Source: a virus. From it: DNA of 64,000 bases. Position 1 is the stretch's first letter; each line of letters begins with the position of its first letter. Position numbers and translations under genes: made by a program. Of this stretch, positions 17,524-25,858 are shown in pieces. The notes beneath the pieces were generated by a model. The model worked only from the letters and a program-made list of their open reading frames with translations, had not been told where the DNA came from and made no database searches. The stretch lies in IMG/VR virus record IMGVR_UViG_3300042691_036129, positions 1 through 64,000 of that record. The stretch is one strand, 5' to 3'.

Positions 17524-18346
17524 TTTTTAGAGGAATTAATCTTCCACCCTCAACCCAATCACAATTTATAGTGTGCCAGTAAGATTCGTAGATATCCTTT
17601 GCATTAGGACCTTTAGGACCGAACCAACGAGATGGGGCGACAATTTTTTTATTTAAGTTTTTGTTCAAAAATACACCCCACCATGAAAAAGTGGAGTTTG
17701 ATATTATGTGATTTTGACAGAGTCCCATTAAGTATAATTCTCTCCAATCCTCAGACTCATTTACATAAACTACACTTGGAAAATTTAAATTTTGTTTAAC
17801 AAAATCGTGGTCATCACTGAAAACAAATACTGTTGAGTATTCCCCAATTACTTTTAGAGCTTCTTGAATATACTCTAAACTAATTGTTGGGTGAATCTCA
17901 GGGAATTGAAGATATTCACTTCTTCTGACGTGGAGAGATAAAGTATTTGGTTGGGATAATTGAGGATATTTTAATTTCATTTCTTCGACCAATTCAGGGT
18001 TAGGTTGAAAAATATCTCTTATTTTTTCATCGTATCCAAACCAATTTTTGGAACTTTGATAGTATCCATAGAATGAGGTATTGGTTTCCAGTGGATTCAC
18101 TTCAGAATACTCGAAAGGTCCTTCATATACGTGTGTAAAACCTTCAATCTTATCTGAAAATTCCAAGTTTCTGAATACGTTATCGATGTAATTTTTAGCA
18201 TTTCTCCCTTGACCTGGTGTCCAAGAATCAGGAAAGAATTTTACCTCTCTGTTGTGTTTCCAGCCTTGAGCTAAAGCGTGTGCAGCCTCAAACAATTGAT
18301 TTCCTAATCCACCCATAAGGTGTGCTGATATTAAATTCGACATCAC
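17516..18346 (-). CDS. GT11-like alpha-1,2-fucosyltransferase
   Basis: 276 residues. HLMGGLGNQLFEAAHALAQG at the N-terminus, SLHVRRSEY (GDP-fucose-binding HxRRxxY motif) and the ISNSTFSWWGVFL segment are the three conserved GT11 motifs. It should transfer L-fucose, or the GDP-L-galactose produced by the neighbouring epimerase, onto a galactose-like acceptor. Together with the GT10 gene this points to a fucosylated-type glycan. Confidence 0.88.
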   Translation of the reverse strand: MMSNLISAHLMGGLGNQLFEAAHALAQGWKHNREVKFFPDSWTPGQGRNAKNYIDNVFRNLEFSDKIEGFTHVYEGPFEYSEVNPLETNTSFYGYYQSSKNWFGYDEKIRDIFQPNPELVEEMKLKYPQLSQPNTLSLHVRRSEYLQFPEIHPTISLEYIQEALKVIGEYSTVFVFSDDHDFVKQNLNFPSVVYVNESEDWRELYLMGLCQNHIISNSTFSWWGVFLNKNLNKKIVAPSRWFGPKGPNAKDIYESYWHTINCDWVEGGRLIPLKND

Positions 18347-18347
18347 T

Positions 18348-18995
18348 TTAATTTTTTACATATAGAGTATCACCCCAAACACTATGAAATTGGTGATAGT
18401 ATTTTTTATGAAATCCCTTGGACTCCATTAATGAATCTATTTCTGTGTCAATTTTCTGACCTTCGTATAATTCTACTTTAGCCGTCTCAATTACTATTAT
18501 ATTCGCATTAAAAATTAATTCACTCGAATTAAGTATTTCAAAATCATGTCCTTGTGTATCAAGACTGACTAAATCGAAATTAGACTCTAAATTATTTTCA
18601 GAAATGAATTCATCTATGTTGATTGTATTAACTTGGCAAGTATCAACTTTCTGTATATCTTGATAAAGTTCCAAGTGGATTTTCAAATCCTGAAGGGATG
18701 AACATCCTGGGTTTGTTTTCGATGTGTTTTCAATTATGTTGAAACTAGCAACTCCTTTCTTATTGCTTACCGCATAGGGAAATAATGAGTTTTCAAAATT
18801 ATATCCTGCAAGGTTTTTTTCTAATTGGCTCAATAGTTTTGGGTTTGGTTCGAACCAGTAAACTTTTTTTGGATTGAGTCTGTTGTAAAAAGTTACTTCT
18901 TCACCTAAACACGCTCCGATGTGGAGGATGTTGTCTATTTTTTTTGTTTGGTTAATTTCCAAAATAATGTTTTCTATACTTGAATCAAAACTCAT
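18348..18995 (-). CDS. FkbM-family methyltransferase
   Basis: 215 residues. LHIGACLGEEVTFYNRL and KVYWFEPNPKLLSQLEKNL form the SAM site; INIDEFISEN, LVSLDTQGHDFEIL and IVIETAKVELYEGQ match the FkbM C-terminal signature. Members methylate sugar or polyketide hydroxyls, and glycan blocks commonly carry them. It overlaps the next GT2 gene by four bases. Confidence 0.88.
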   Translation of the reverse strand: MSFDSSIENIILEINQTKKIDNILHIGACLGEEVTFYNRLNPKKVYWFEPNPKLLSQLEKNLAGYNFENSLFPYAVSNKKGVASFNIIENTSKTNPGCSSLQDLKIHLELYQDIQKVDTCQVNTINIDEFISENNLESNFDLVSLDTQGHDFEILNSSELIFNANIIVIETAKVELYEGQKIDTEIDSLMESKGFHKKYYHQFHSVWGDTLYVKN

Positions 18996-19702
18996 AGTTT
19001 TGTGTAGGGGGTTTTGTTTCTGATTTTATTGACCGTTTCAATAACCTTGTTCATATTGACTTTATGGTCATTGAGTGGGTTAGATTCATTGTAAATATAA
19101 TTTATGTCGGTCAAAAATCTATAATGTTCCATACCTGACATTTCAAACATCGGAAACATAAAAGATAGGTCACCAGCAACATCCCAATAGTTACCTTTGT
19201 CGTCTCTCAAGTCTTTTTCGTCAATTTTTTTCCAAAGCCAAGATTTCCATGTTCTCATGTGAGAAAGGGTGAAAACTTGTTTTCTTACATCTACATTTGT
19301 CGTAGGTGGATTTGCAAAACCTGGTCTTCCGTCATGATACTTGAACGAACCACTTGTCATCCAAACATTTTTATCTTCATAGACTTTTGCAATATTGGAC
19401 AGAACTTGTGAGTTTGGTAACCAATCGTCTCCATCAATCTCAACACAGATTTCTTCCCCTTCAATACCTCTCCATCTTATTATTTGGTCGTAGTTGCCTG
19501 GTTGATAAAACTTGATATGATTTTCAATAAGAATAAACCTTGGGTCGTCAGATATAGTCCTTTTGATGATTTCTCTAGTTTTATCCGTAGATAAATCATC
19601 AGTTATGTAACATATAAAATCTTTGAATTTTTGACCCATTATACTCAACAAACACCTTTCAATGAATTGTTCGCAGTTAAAAGTGGTGGTTAGAATAATC
19701 AT
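18992..19702 (-). CDS. Family 2 glycosyltransferase
   Basis: 236 residues. MIILTTTFNCEQFIERCLLS, YITDDLSTDKT and VEIDGDDWLPNSQ (the DGDD metal site) are standard GT2 motifs. HMRTWKSWLWKK in the acceptor half is typical of this subgroup. It overlaps genes on both sides by four bases, consistent with one tightly coupled operon. Confidence 0.88.
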   Translation of the reverse strand: MIILTTTFNCEQFIERCLLSIMGQKFKDFICYITDDLSTDKTREIIKRTISDDPRFILIENHIKFYQPGNYDQIIRWRGIEGEEICVEIDGDDWLPNSQVLSNIAKVYEDKNVWMTSGSFKYHDGRPGFANPPTTNVDVRKQVFTLSHMRTWKSWLWKKIDEKDLRDDKGNYWDVAGDLSFMFPMFEMSGMEHYRFLTDINYIYNESNPLNDHKVNMNKVIETVNKIRNKTPYTKL

Positions 19703-21327
19703 GATAAAACTTCTCTGTATATATTTTTTATTTTTTCACTTACTTTACTACTGTGGTATTTCTCAACGTCATCGGGAACTTGATAAAGTTCTTTAGAAAT
19801 AATAAATCCATTCGAATCTACCTTATATATCCAACCTGGTTTCTGGCATAACCAACCCTCTATTGTTGTTCTACCCAATTGTATTCCGGCTGTCTCTGAA
19901 CATCTATTTATAAAACTTTCAACATTCCAAGTTGGTGGGAAATGCTTGACGTGTGAATTCAAAAGAATTTGTGGAAGATAATTCGATTTATCCTCTCCAA
20001 CAATCCAAAGTTCCTTTTCATTTTCTTTTGTGTAGTCAATCAAATCCATTATTGTTTCTCTTCTAAGATAATCTATAGTCCCAACAAACAATATCGCGTT
20101 TTCTTTTTTTACATTCTTAGTAACAAATTTGTTTTCATCTATAGGGTTATAAATCACTTCAATCTCATTTTCAGAAATCTGAAAATTTTCAATCATATAA
20201 TTTTTTATTTCAGGTCTGATTGCAATGTATTTTTTTATAGATTCATGTTTGATTGGATTTTCTAATTCAATGACTTCAGAATGTATCGAATAAACTTTTT
20301 CAACCTCAGGATAGAATTGAATCATCCTTTCCGCAACAGGTTTGTGTTGCATATGAATAATATCGAATGGCGCCTCTGTAACTCTATACATCATATTTGG
20401 TGTAGAAGGTTGAAATCCTTTTTCCGTTGTAAATCCCCATTTCCCGTCACCCAATTTAAAACCAGGCGCTTGTTCGAAACTTATAACCTTGATACCTTGT
20501 CTTTTTGCCATATCGGTTAACACTCCACCTATTTGAGACATGATTGTAACATCACAACCCAATTTTTGTAATTTTTGTGCTAATTCATAAACGTATAATT
20601 CAGAACCGGTAAAAGTTTTAAAAAATAAACAACTCAATAAAACTCTAATTTTTCTTTGAGTATCATATGGTATTTTGACAGGTAGGTTTTGGCTGTATTT
20701 GGTTTCGAATAACTGTCTATTTTTTTCCCATTGGTCATTGGTGGCACCGATTGATTTGTGAGTTATTCTTATATTTGTGATTACTCCAATCTTAACACCT
20801 TCCATAAAGTTTTCAAAACAAAATGGGATATCATAGAAATGAAATCCTTCGAATTCTTCATTGAAGTTTTTCTTAATTCGACTTTTACTGACAGCAATGA
20901 AAACACCGTCCAAGACAATCACAGGAGTCACCGAACTACCAATTGATTCCGAGTATTTTGATTCCCATTTTTTTCCTCCACTTTCGTGATTAACAATTCC
21001 TATCATTTTTCTTCTATCCTCCCACCATTTTCCACTCGCGGGCATAGATGTTGTTCCTGCCATACCGATAATACCATAGTCGGTTTTTTCGAAATGTTTA
21101 GTGATTTTGGAATACCAGGAGTTTGTATCGAAATAAATGTCATCATGACAAAATACGATAATATCAGTTTCTGATTCTTTCAGAATTTCGTTATAAACTT
21201 GAGCCAATGATTTTTCTCCGTTATTTATTTTTTCAATAACGTTAATTTTTTTGTATCCTGATGACTTTTTTAAATATTCTATAAATTCAGGCTTGTGTTC
21301 TCTGCTTGAATAACCAACTGTTATCAT
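19699..21327 (-). CDS. Two-domain glycosyltransferase (GT-A plus GT-B)
   Basis: 542 residues. Residues 1-225 form a GT-A-like domain (VGYSSREHKPEFIEYL start, IIVFCHDDIYFD metal site, VIVLDGVFIAVSKSRI, FHFYDIPFCFENF). Residues 226-542 form a GT-B domain (IRVLLSCLFFKTFTGSELYV, IIHMQHKPVAERMI, AILFVGTIDYLRRE, GRTTIEGWLCQKPGW). The fusion would let one polypeptide make two successive linkages. Both donor sites look intact, although the GT-B C-terminal Glu motif (TTIEGWLC) is slightly unusual. Confidence 0.8.
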   Translation of the reverse strand: MITVGYSSREHKPEFIEYLKKSSGYKKINVIEKINNGEKSLAQVYNEILKESETDIIVFCHDDIYFDTNSWYSKITKHFEKTDYGIIGMAGTTSMPASGKWWEDRRKMIGIVNHESGGKKWESKYSESIGSSVTPVIVLDGVFIAVSKSRIKKNFNEEFEGFHFYDIPFCFENFMEGVKIGVITNIRITHKSIGATNDQWEKNRQLFETKYSQNLPVKIPYDTQRKIRVLLSCLFFKTFTGSELYVYELAQKLQKLGCDVTIMSQIGGVLTDMAKRQGIKVISFEQAPGFKLGDGKWGFTTEKGFQPSTPNMMYRVTEAPFDIIHMQHKPVAERMIQFYPEVEKVYSIHSEVIELENPIKHESIKKYIAIRPEIKNYMIENFQISENEIEVIYNPIDENKFVTKNVKKENAILFVGTIDYLRRETIMDLIDYTKENEKELWIVGEDKSNYLPQILLNSHVKHFPPTWNVESFINRCSETAGIQLGRTTIEGWLCQKPGWIYKVDSNGFIISKELYQVPDDVEKYHSSKVSEKIKNIYREVLS

Positions 21328-21497
21328 TATCCTAATCTTTTTTTCTTTGCTTCTTTTATAATTTCGTGTGGTGTTTTGTTGGGGTCAATTTTGGATATTT
21401 GGATGCAATCCAAAATAAACTCAGCGAGCAAATGTTTCCTCTCTAGTTTTTTGATTAATTCAATCAAAGTGTCCAGATTTTCGTAGTATTTTCCCAT
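21327..21497 (-). CDS. Small hypothetical protein downstream of dUTPase
   Basis: 56 residues from the ATG at 21497 (MGKYYENLDTLIELIKKLER). A longer reading from 21566 would overlap the dUTPase by 59 bases, so I prefer the internal start, which lies 10 bases past the dUTPase stop. It is helical and basic at the end (HEIIKEAKKKRLG), with no family recognised. It abuts the two-domain glycosyltransferase, overlapping by one base. Confidence 0.55.
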   Translation of the reverse strand: MGKYYENLDTLIELIKKLERKHLLAEFILDCIQISKIDPNKTPHEIIKEAKKKRLG

Positions 21498-21507
21498 TAT
21501 CAAAAAT

Positions 21508-22113
21508 TTAAATTCCTGTGCTTCCAAAACCATTGTCTCCCCTGTCTTTTTGACCAATCTCATCAACAGGAACTAAATTGACAAATCTTCCGTTTTTCAC
21601 AGGACAAAGAACTGCTTGAGCAACTTTCATGTTTTTTGAGATTGTAAATTTGGTTGGGTTTGCATTAAAAACAGGCACTTTTATTTCCCCTGTGTATCCT
21701 TGGTCTACGGTGCCTGGCGAGTTTAAGACCATTAAACCTTGATTAACTGCTAATCCACTTTTGGTTCTTATTTGTATTTCATATCCCTCTTCGAAATTGA
21801 ACTTTAGACCAGTAGAAACCAAACCTCTTCCAAATGGTTCTAAGGTCATTTCATCAACAGAATATAAATCAAATCCTGAATCAGTTGGGTAGTTATATGA
21901 TGGAAAGATTGCGTCCTCATGAATTAGTTCAATCTCAACCGTTTGTGTCTGTAATGCAATTGTTGCGTCGGCATTCATTTGTTCCATGGACATCCCAAAT
22001 AAATCTTCCAACTCACGTTGGTAATTCTCATCAGGTTCCATACCTACCTCATCCTTTATCCTTTGGAATTGTTCCATGATTTCTTTCAGAAGTTCTTCAT
22101 CTTTTTTTTGCAT
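21508..22113 (-). CDS. dut: dUTP pyrophosphatase
   Basis: 201 residues. TDSGFDLYSVD (motif I), RTKSGLAVNQG (II), NSPGTVDQGYTGEIKV (III), NGRFVNLVPV and the C-terminal RGDNGFGSTG (motif V) are all present, so an active trimeric dUTPase is expected, hydrolysing dUTP to dUMP to keep uracil out of phage DNA. A helical N-terminal extension of about 55 residues (EELLKEIMEQFQRIKDEVGM) is not part of the usual enzyme. Confidence 0.93.
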   Translation of the reverse strand: MQKKDEELLKEIMEQFQRIKDEVGMEPDENYQRELEDLFGMSMEQMNADATIALQTQTVEIELIHEDAIFPSYNYPTDSGFDLYSVDEMTLEPFGRGLVSTGLKFNFEEGYEIQIRTKSGLAVNQGLMVLNSPGTVDQGYTGEIKVPVFNANPTKFTISKNMKVAQAVLCPVKNGRFVNLVPVDEIGQKDRGDNGFGSTGI

Positions 22114-22114
22114 G

Positions 22115-22816
22115 TTATTTAAGTTTTTGAATTTTTTTAATTACATCAATTAATACAGACACATCTTTCTCACAATATTTTACAATACCTTCAATATCTT
22201 TTTTTACCCAAAAAGCGTCATGAACCTTATTACCTGTAATTTCCATGGTCTTCGAAGATTCTACACCCAAACATACACACATAAGTTCCAAGGATGCAAT
22301 TGAGCCATAGCCACCGTATTGCCAAAATTCCTTAGTGTCAAAAGCCTTTATTTCCCAAGGTTTCGTATCGTGTCCTGGTAATATCTTTGGTGGTTGAAAA
22401 CCGTTTATAATCATTCTTTTAGCCAACATTGGAATGTCAAAACCTTTTACATTATGTCCACAAAGAAAAAAACCTAACTCCCCAACTTTTTGTAAAAGTT
22501 TCTGAACTTCAAATAATATCTTTTTCTCATCAGGGTCACTGAAAGATTGCATTCGTGTGTTACCTTGTTCGGTCACAAATGCAACACTTATACATGCAAT
22601 TCTTGCAAACTCAGGGACAAGTGCCGCTCTATTGACGAACATATCACCGATTGGTTTGTCCGCATCTTCTGGGAATCTTTTTTGAAACCAATCAAAATAG
22701 TTTTCAAATTGGAAAGACAACGCTGGTTGGTTTTTTACCAAGGAATCCCAATTGGGTTGGACTCCAACGGTTTCGATATCTAAAAAAAGAATCTTACTAA
22801 GTGGAATGTTTATCAT
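22115..22816 (-). CDS. DEDDy 3'-5' exonuclease (PolB-exonuclease-like)
   Basis: 233 residues. ILFLDIETVG (Exo I, D and E), CGHNVKGFDIPMLAKRM (Exo II) and YCEKDVSVLIDVI (Exo III, YxxxD) are intact. LMCVCLGVESSK and DAFWVKKDIEGI match the stand-alone exonuclease family related to PolB proofreading domains. The phage polymerase has its own exonuclease domain, so this enzyme may act in recombination, repair or host DNA breakdown. It overlaps the upstream glycosyltransferase by four bases. Confidence 0.82.
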   Translation of the reverse strand: MINIPLSKILFLDIETVGVQPNWDSLVKNQPALSFQFENYFDWFQKRFPEDADKPIGDMFVNRAALVPEFARIACISVAFVTEQGNTRMQSFSDPDEKKILFEVQKLLQKVGELGFFLCGHNVKGFDIPMLAKRMIINGFQPPKILPGHDTKPWEIKAFDTKEFWQYGGYGSIASLELMCVCLGVESSKTMEITGNKVHDAFWVKKDIEGIVKYCEKDVSVLIDVIKKIQKLK

Positions 22817-24024
22817 AATATAGATTTATAAAACTCTGCTCTATGTTTGGTGACTATGTTCAAATCATATTTGTCCTTCACGGTTTCATACAACCTTTCA
22901 CCTAAATCGGTAACCCAATTTCTATTTTTTTCTAATTTTTCTATAAACTTAGCCCAATCTGAATGATTTCTATTTTCTTCAACTAAAAGAGCATTACCGT
23001 CTGTAAATTCTCCATTTTTTAAAGCGTGTTTTAAATCTATTGTATAAGGACCTAAGTTAGAAGCAATTATTGCTTTTTTGTAAAAACCAGCCTCAATTAC
23101 TTTAAGTTGAGATTTCATTCTGTTGAACATATGATTTTTAATTGGTGCTAAAGATATGTCGAACTTTGAATAGTTTTTTGCATATGACTGAACTGGTTTG
23201 GTCCAGACTCTGATATATGATTCTTTGTTTTCTTCAGGGTAAGATTCTTGAGAGTATTTCAAAAGATAATTTTTATATTCTTCGGATACAATAGAGAAAT
23301 CTTGTGTGAATATTTTTTCGTAATTAGCCCAAACAGTTTCGTGTGGTAATATGTTTCTTTTTTTATGTTCTCCTGTTTGTTGGTTGATTTCAGTTATTGT
23401 TCCTCTTGTGTCAAATCCACAAATTACAAACTGTAGTTTGTCTGAAAGTTTAGATAACTTACTGAATGATTGGTCTAACAACTGTAGGTCGTGTAGATGA
23501 GAAGAACCTCCAAGCCAACCTACTCGTAATCTGTCTGATTCAGGTGTTGGTTCCTTAAATTGTGATTCTGTTGGGTTAATTGCGTTTGGAAAAACGAAAA
23601 CGTTTTTGTTCAATTTTTTTATTTCGTCTGCAAATATTGAGGTAGTTGTTGTAACAAATTCGGCGACTTTGAGATTGTTTGTAATTTTCTCATTTATTTT
23701 GTTGAATCTTATTACATCGTGGATTGGGTGTTCCTTACCTGGCATCCAATAGTCATCGATGTCACATATTGTTTTAATTCCCATTGATTTCAATCTCGGA
23801 ATCAATTCATAGGCTTTTTCGAAATCAGCACCTAAACTTCTATGGAACGCAACTATTTGGTATTTCTTCCAAAAAGAATCATCGTTATACGGAACTTCAT
23901 ATATAATATCGACATGAAACTCTTCAGGATATAAATTTTGTAGAAAAATGTGAGGGTCTACAGACCTAAATTTGCCAACACCTGTTCTATCTGATGGGAC
24001 AACTAATACGTTAATTTTGGGCAT
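22813..24024 (-). CDS. GT-B (GT4-like) glycosyltransferase
   Basis: 403 residues. INVLVVPSDRTGVGKFRSVD opens the N-terminal Rossmann domain; TICDIDDYWMPGKEHP, VFVFPNAINP, LRVGWLGGSSHLHDLQLL and LKVIEAGFYKKAIIASNLGP are typical of GT4-like enzymes in phage glycan blocks. It is the first gene after a terminator hairpin placed just before its start codon, so it may lead the long minus-strand block. Confidence 0.8.
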   Translation of the reverse strand: MPKINVLVVPSDRTGVGKFRSVDPHIFLQNLYPEEFHVDIIYEVPYNDDSFWKKYQIVAFHRSLGADFEKAYELIPRLKSMGIKTICDIDDYWMPGKEHPIHDVIRFNKINEKITNNLKVAEFVTTTTSIFADEIKKLNKNVFVFPNAINPTESQFKEPTPESDRLRVGWLGGSSHLHDLQLLDQSFSKLSKLSDKLQFVICGFDTRGTITEINQQTGEHKKRNILPHETVWANYEKIFTQDFSIVSEEYKNYLLKYSQESYPEENKESYIRVWTKPVQSYAKNYSKFDISLAPIKNHMFNRMKSQLKVIEAGFYKKAIIASNLGPYTIDLKHALKNGEFTDGNALLVEENRNHSDWAKFIEKLEKNRNWVTDLGERLYETVKDKYDLNIVTKHRAEFYKSIL

Positions 24025-24057
24025 AAAAAAATTGTTATATTGGAGAAATATAACAAT
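24025..24057 (-). terminator. Hairpin plus T tract abutting a start codon (minus strand)
   Basis: ATTGTTATA (24031-24039) pairs with TATAACAAT (24049-24057). On the minus strand the hairpin is followed by a run of T's that ends directly at the ATG of the glycosyltransferase at 24024. It can end the 24080-24685 transcript, or act as an attenuator or 5' structure of the next gene. Confidence 0.65.
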
Positions 24058-24079
24058 CTATGTTGAATAAAGAAATATG

Positions 24080-24685
24080 TTAGGATAACTTTTTAATCTT
24101 TGTAACCTTTCCTTCGAAAATATGTTTACCAACCTTGAAAGAGAAAATCTCATTAGTTTTTTCTGCACTTTCAACCAAAAGTCCATTTTTTTCTAATGCT
24201 TTCTCTACGGCCTCTTCAATCATTTTTTGAATCATGTTGTAGTCAATACCTGAGGATACTTTTGTTGTTTGTTTGTTCTTAGCAGATTCAGGAATGTAGT
24301 TACTATCTTCTCTCTTCATTAATCTTGAAGCTTTTTCTACTAAGTCATTTGATAGAGTTGCTTGTTGTTGTTGTGCTTGCGCAATCGGATGTTCAATCAT
24401 TAATCTTTTGATTTCGTCAGGTAATTTTGAGTTCTTGATTGCATCGACACTAGGAACTCCAACAGGTTTAGTATTTTCTCTTGGGATTTGACTCAGAAGA
24501 GGTGCAGATTGTTGTTCTTGTAAATACTCCTGTGGAATATTGTATTTTGCTTGTGGGACATCGAAGTCTTGTAAAGATGTTGGTGGCAATCCACCACTAA
24601 TACTATTTCTAGATTGGTTGAATTTTGGACTGTCCATTATGGCTTTTGAAGCCACTAATCTACTCATTAAATCGTTCTCGTTCAT
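24080..24685 (-). CDS. Gln-rich hypothetical protein
   Basis: 201 residues from the ATG at 24685, chosen over 24727 because it begins 4 bases past the previous stop. The N-terminal half is low-complexity and Gln/Pro/Ser-rich (PQEYLQEQQSAPLLSQIP, HPIAQAQQQQATLS). The C-terminal part has a helix (YNMIQKMIEEAVEKALEKNG) followed by a small beta domain (FSFKVGKHIFEGKVTKIKK). No family recognised; a scaffold or virion-linked role is possible but unproven. Confidence 0.6.
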   Translation of the reverse strand: MNENDLMSRLVASKAIMDSPKFNQSRNSISGGLPPTSLQDFDVPQAKYNIPQEYLQEQQSAPLLSQIPRENTKPVGVPSVDAIKNSKLPDEIKRLMIEHPIAQAQQQQATLSNDLVEKASRLMKREDSNYIPESAKNKQTTKVSSGIDYNMIQKMIEEAVEKALEKNGLLVESAEKTNEIFSFKVGKHIFEGKVTKIKKLS

Positions 24686-24689
24686 AAAA

Positions 24690-25094
24690 TTATGTTGTTT
24701 GAGGTTGAGTATTATCAAACTTAGCAATCGTAATTACTGATACCATACTCTTATCTCCGTTAAAATTATAATTTGGTTTCGGAGTATTGTAAACTTCACC
24801 TGTTGGTTTCATAGATAGGATTTTATCAAGTCTAAATAATCTCCATCCAGGTAAAGGTTGTTCACCCTTATATCCTGTGTGAGATGCTCCTTCTCTATCC
24901 CAACCTCTCATGACTAAATTACCTGCCTTACTTTTACCTAAAGCCACGGGCTCTATTTCACGAAGTCCTCTACCACCTGGCTCGTCACCATCGTAGTATA
25001 TCACACAAACTTTTCTCCCATTGACAGCATCTTGAACTGTTTGTATGGAAGCAATCTCCGTGAGTAAACCTTTTAGTGTGTTCGTTAGATTCAT
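24690..25094 (-). CDS. Single WYL-like domain protein
   Basis: 134 residues. VQDAVNGRKVCVIYYDGDEP, LREIEPVALGKSKAGNLVMR and WRLFRLDKILSMKPTGEVY follow the WYL-domain pattern of Sm-like beta strands that bind nucleic acid or nucleotide ligands in regulators and defence-linked proteins. There is no helix-turn-helix partner. The N-terminus TNTLKGLLTE|IAS resembles, more weakly, the targeting-like element found in other proteins here. It overlaps its upstream neighbour by one base. Confidence 0.72.
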   Translation of the reverse strand: MNLTNTLKGLLTEIASIQTVQDAVNGRKVCVIYYDGDEPGGRGLREIEPVALGKSKAGNLVMRGWDREGASHTGYKGEQPLPGWRLFRLDKILSMKPTGEVYNTPKPNYNFNGDKSMVSVITIAKFDNTQPQTT

Positions 25095-25387
25095 TAGAAA
25101 TCAGGGTAAGTTTTACTTGAATTGAATTTGTTGATTTTTATTTCATTTTTTCTTTCAACAATGTCTGTGATTGTTCCTGCATTAACATTGTAAACATCTA
25201 AAAATGTTCCCGTTCCTCTACCCATTGAATCACCGTCGGCAACAGCGTCTCTATTAACTGATGAGTATTCATTCCCAACCGCATTAAAATCGTTTTTTGG
25301 AATTAACTTTGCTCTCTCAGCGTCTGCGATAGCGGTAAGGGTATTAGGTATGTTCTGTGATAAATCAACATTGATTTGTTCTGACAT
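25094..25387 (-). CDS. Small hypothetical protein
   Basis: 97 residues. A helical start (NTLTAIADAERAKLIPKNDF) is followed by a Gly/Asp-rich, probably beta region (ADGDSMGRGTGTFLDVYNV). No family recognised. Placed between the WYL-like gene and a basic hypothetical gene, with 1-base and 3-base junctions, so part of a coupled unit. Confidence 0.6.
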   Translation of the reverse strand: MSEQINVDLSQNIPNTLTAIADAERAKLIPKNDFNAVGNEYSSVNRDAVADGDSMGRGTGTFLDVYNVNAGTITDIVERKNEIKINKFNSSKTYPDF

Positions 25388-25390
25388 AAA

Positions 25391-25858
25391 TTACAATTTT
25401 GAAATTATTTCGTTTATCCTTTTCAGACTTTCAGTTACCGCGGCAGTATATTTGTCCACGGTTTTCGAATGTTCTTTTGAAGGTCTCACATTTGTAAAAT
25501 CCTTTTTTTCGTGAGGTTTTATAAATTGATTCTGCATTCCTGCATCCATCTTATTTCTTTTAGTAAGGTGACCAAATTCCCTCATTTTTCTTAACTCATC
25601 ATTCACAAAATTTTTCATCAGATGACCACCGTTTAGAATGAATTCCTTTTCGTTTTGATTTCCCTTAAAACTATCGAAAAAGTTTTTTATTCTTTTCAAT
25701 TGTTTATACCCAATAAATCTTTTGTCTTGAAGTTCTTTATTTCTTTTAAGTCCTTCAGTGTTTTCATCAACTTCTCCCACATATTTGAAAGATTTTTTTA
25801 GATGCTTTCTTATGTGTGCGGGTAATTCAATTTCCTTATCGTATAAATCTTTATTCAC
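25391..25858 (-). CDS. Basic hypothetical protein
   Basis: 155 residues, strongly basic and helical (ELPAHIRKHLKKSFKYVGEV, YKQLKRIKNFFDSFKG). No family recognised. The charge suggests DNA, RNA or scaffold contacts, but this is only composition. It overlaps the upstream 25851-26669 gene by eight bases. Confidence 0.6.
   Translation of the reverse strand: MNKDLYDKEIELPAHIRKHLKKSFKYVGEVDENTEGLKRNKELQDKRFIGYKQLKRIKNFFDSFKGNQNEKEFILNGGHLMKNFVNDELRKMREFGHLTKRNKMDAGMQNQFIKPHEKKDFTNVRPSKEHSKTVDKYTAAVTESLKRINEIISKL

Noticed and set aside
21498-21566. Longer start for the small gene downstream of dUTPase
   Set aside because: It would overlap the dUTPase gene by 59 bases; the internal ATG at 21497 sits just after the dUTPase stop and is more natural.
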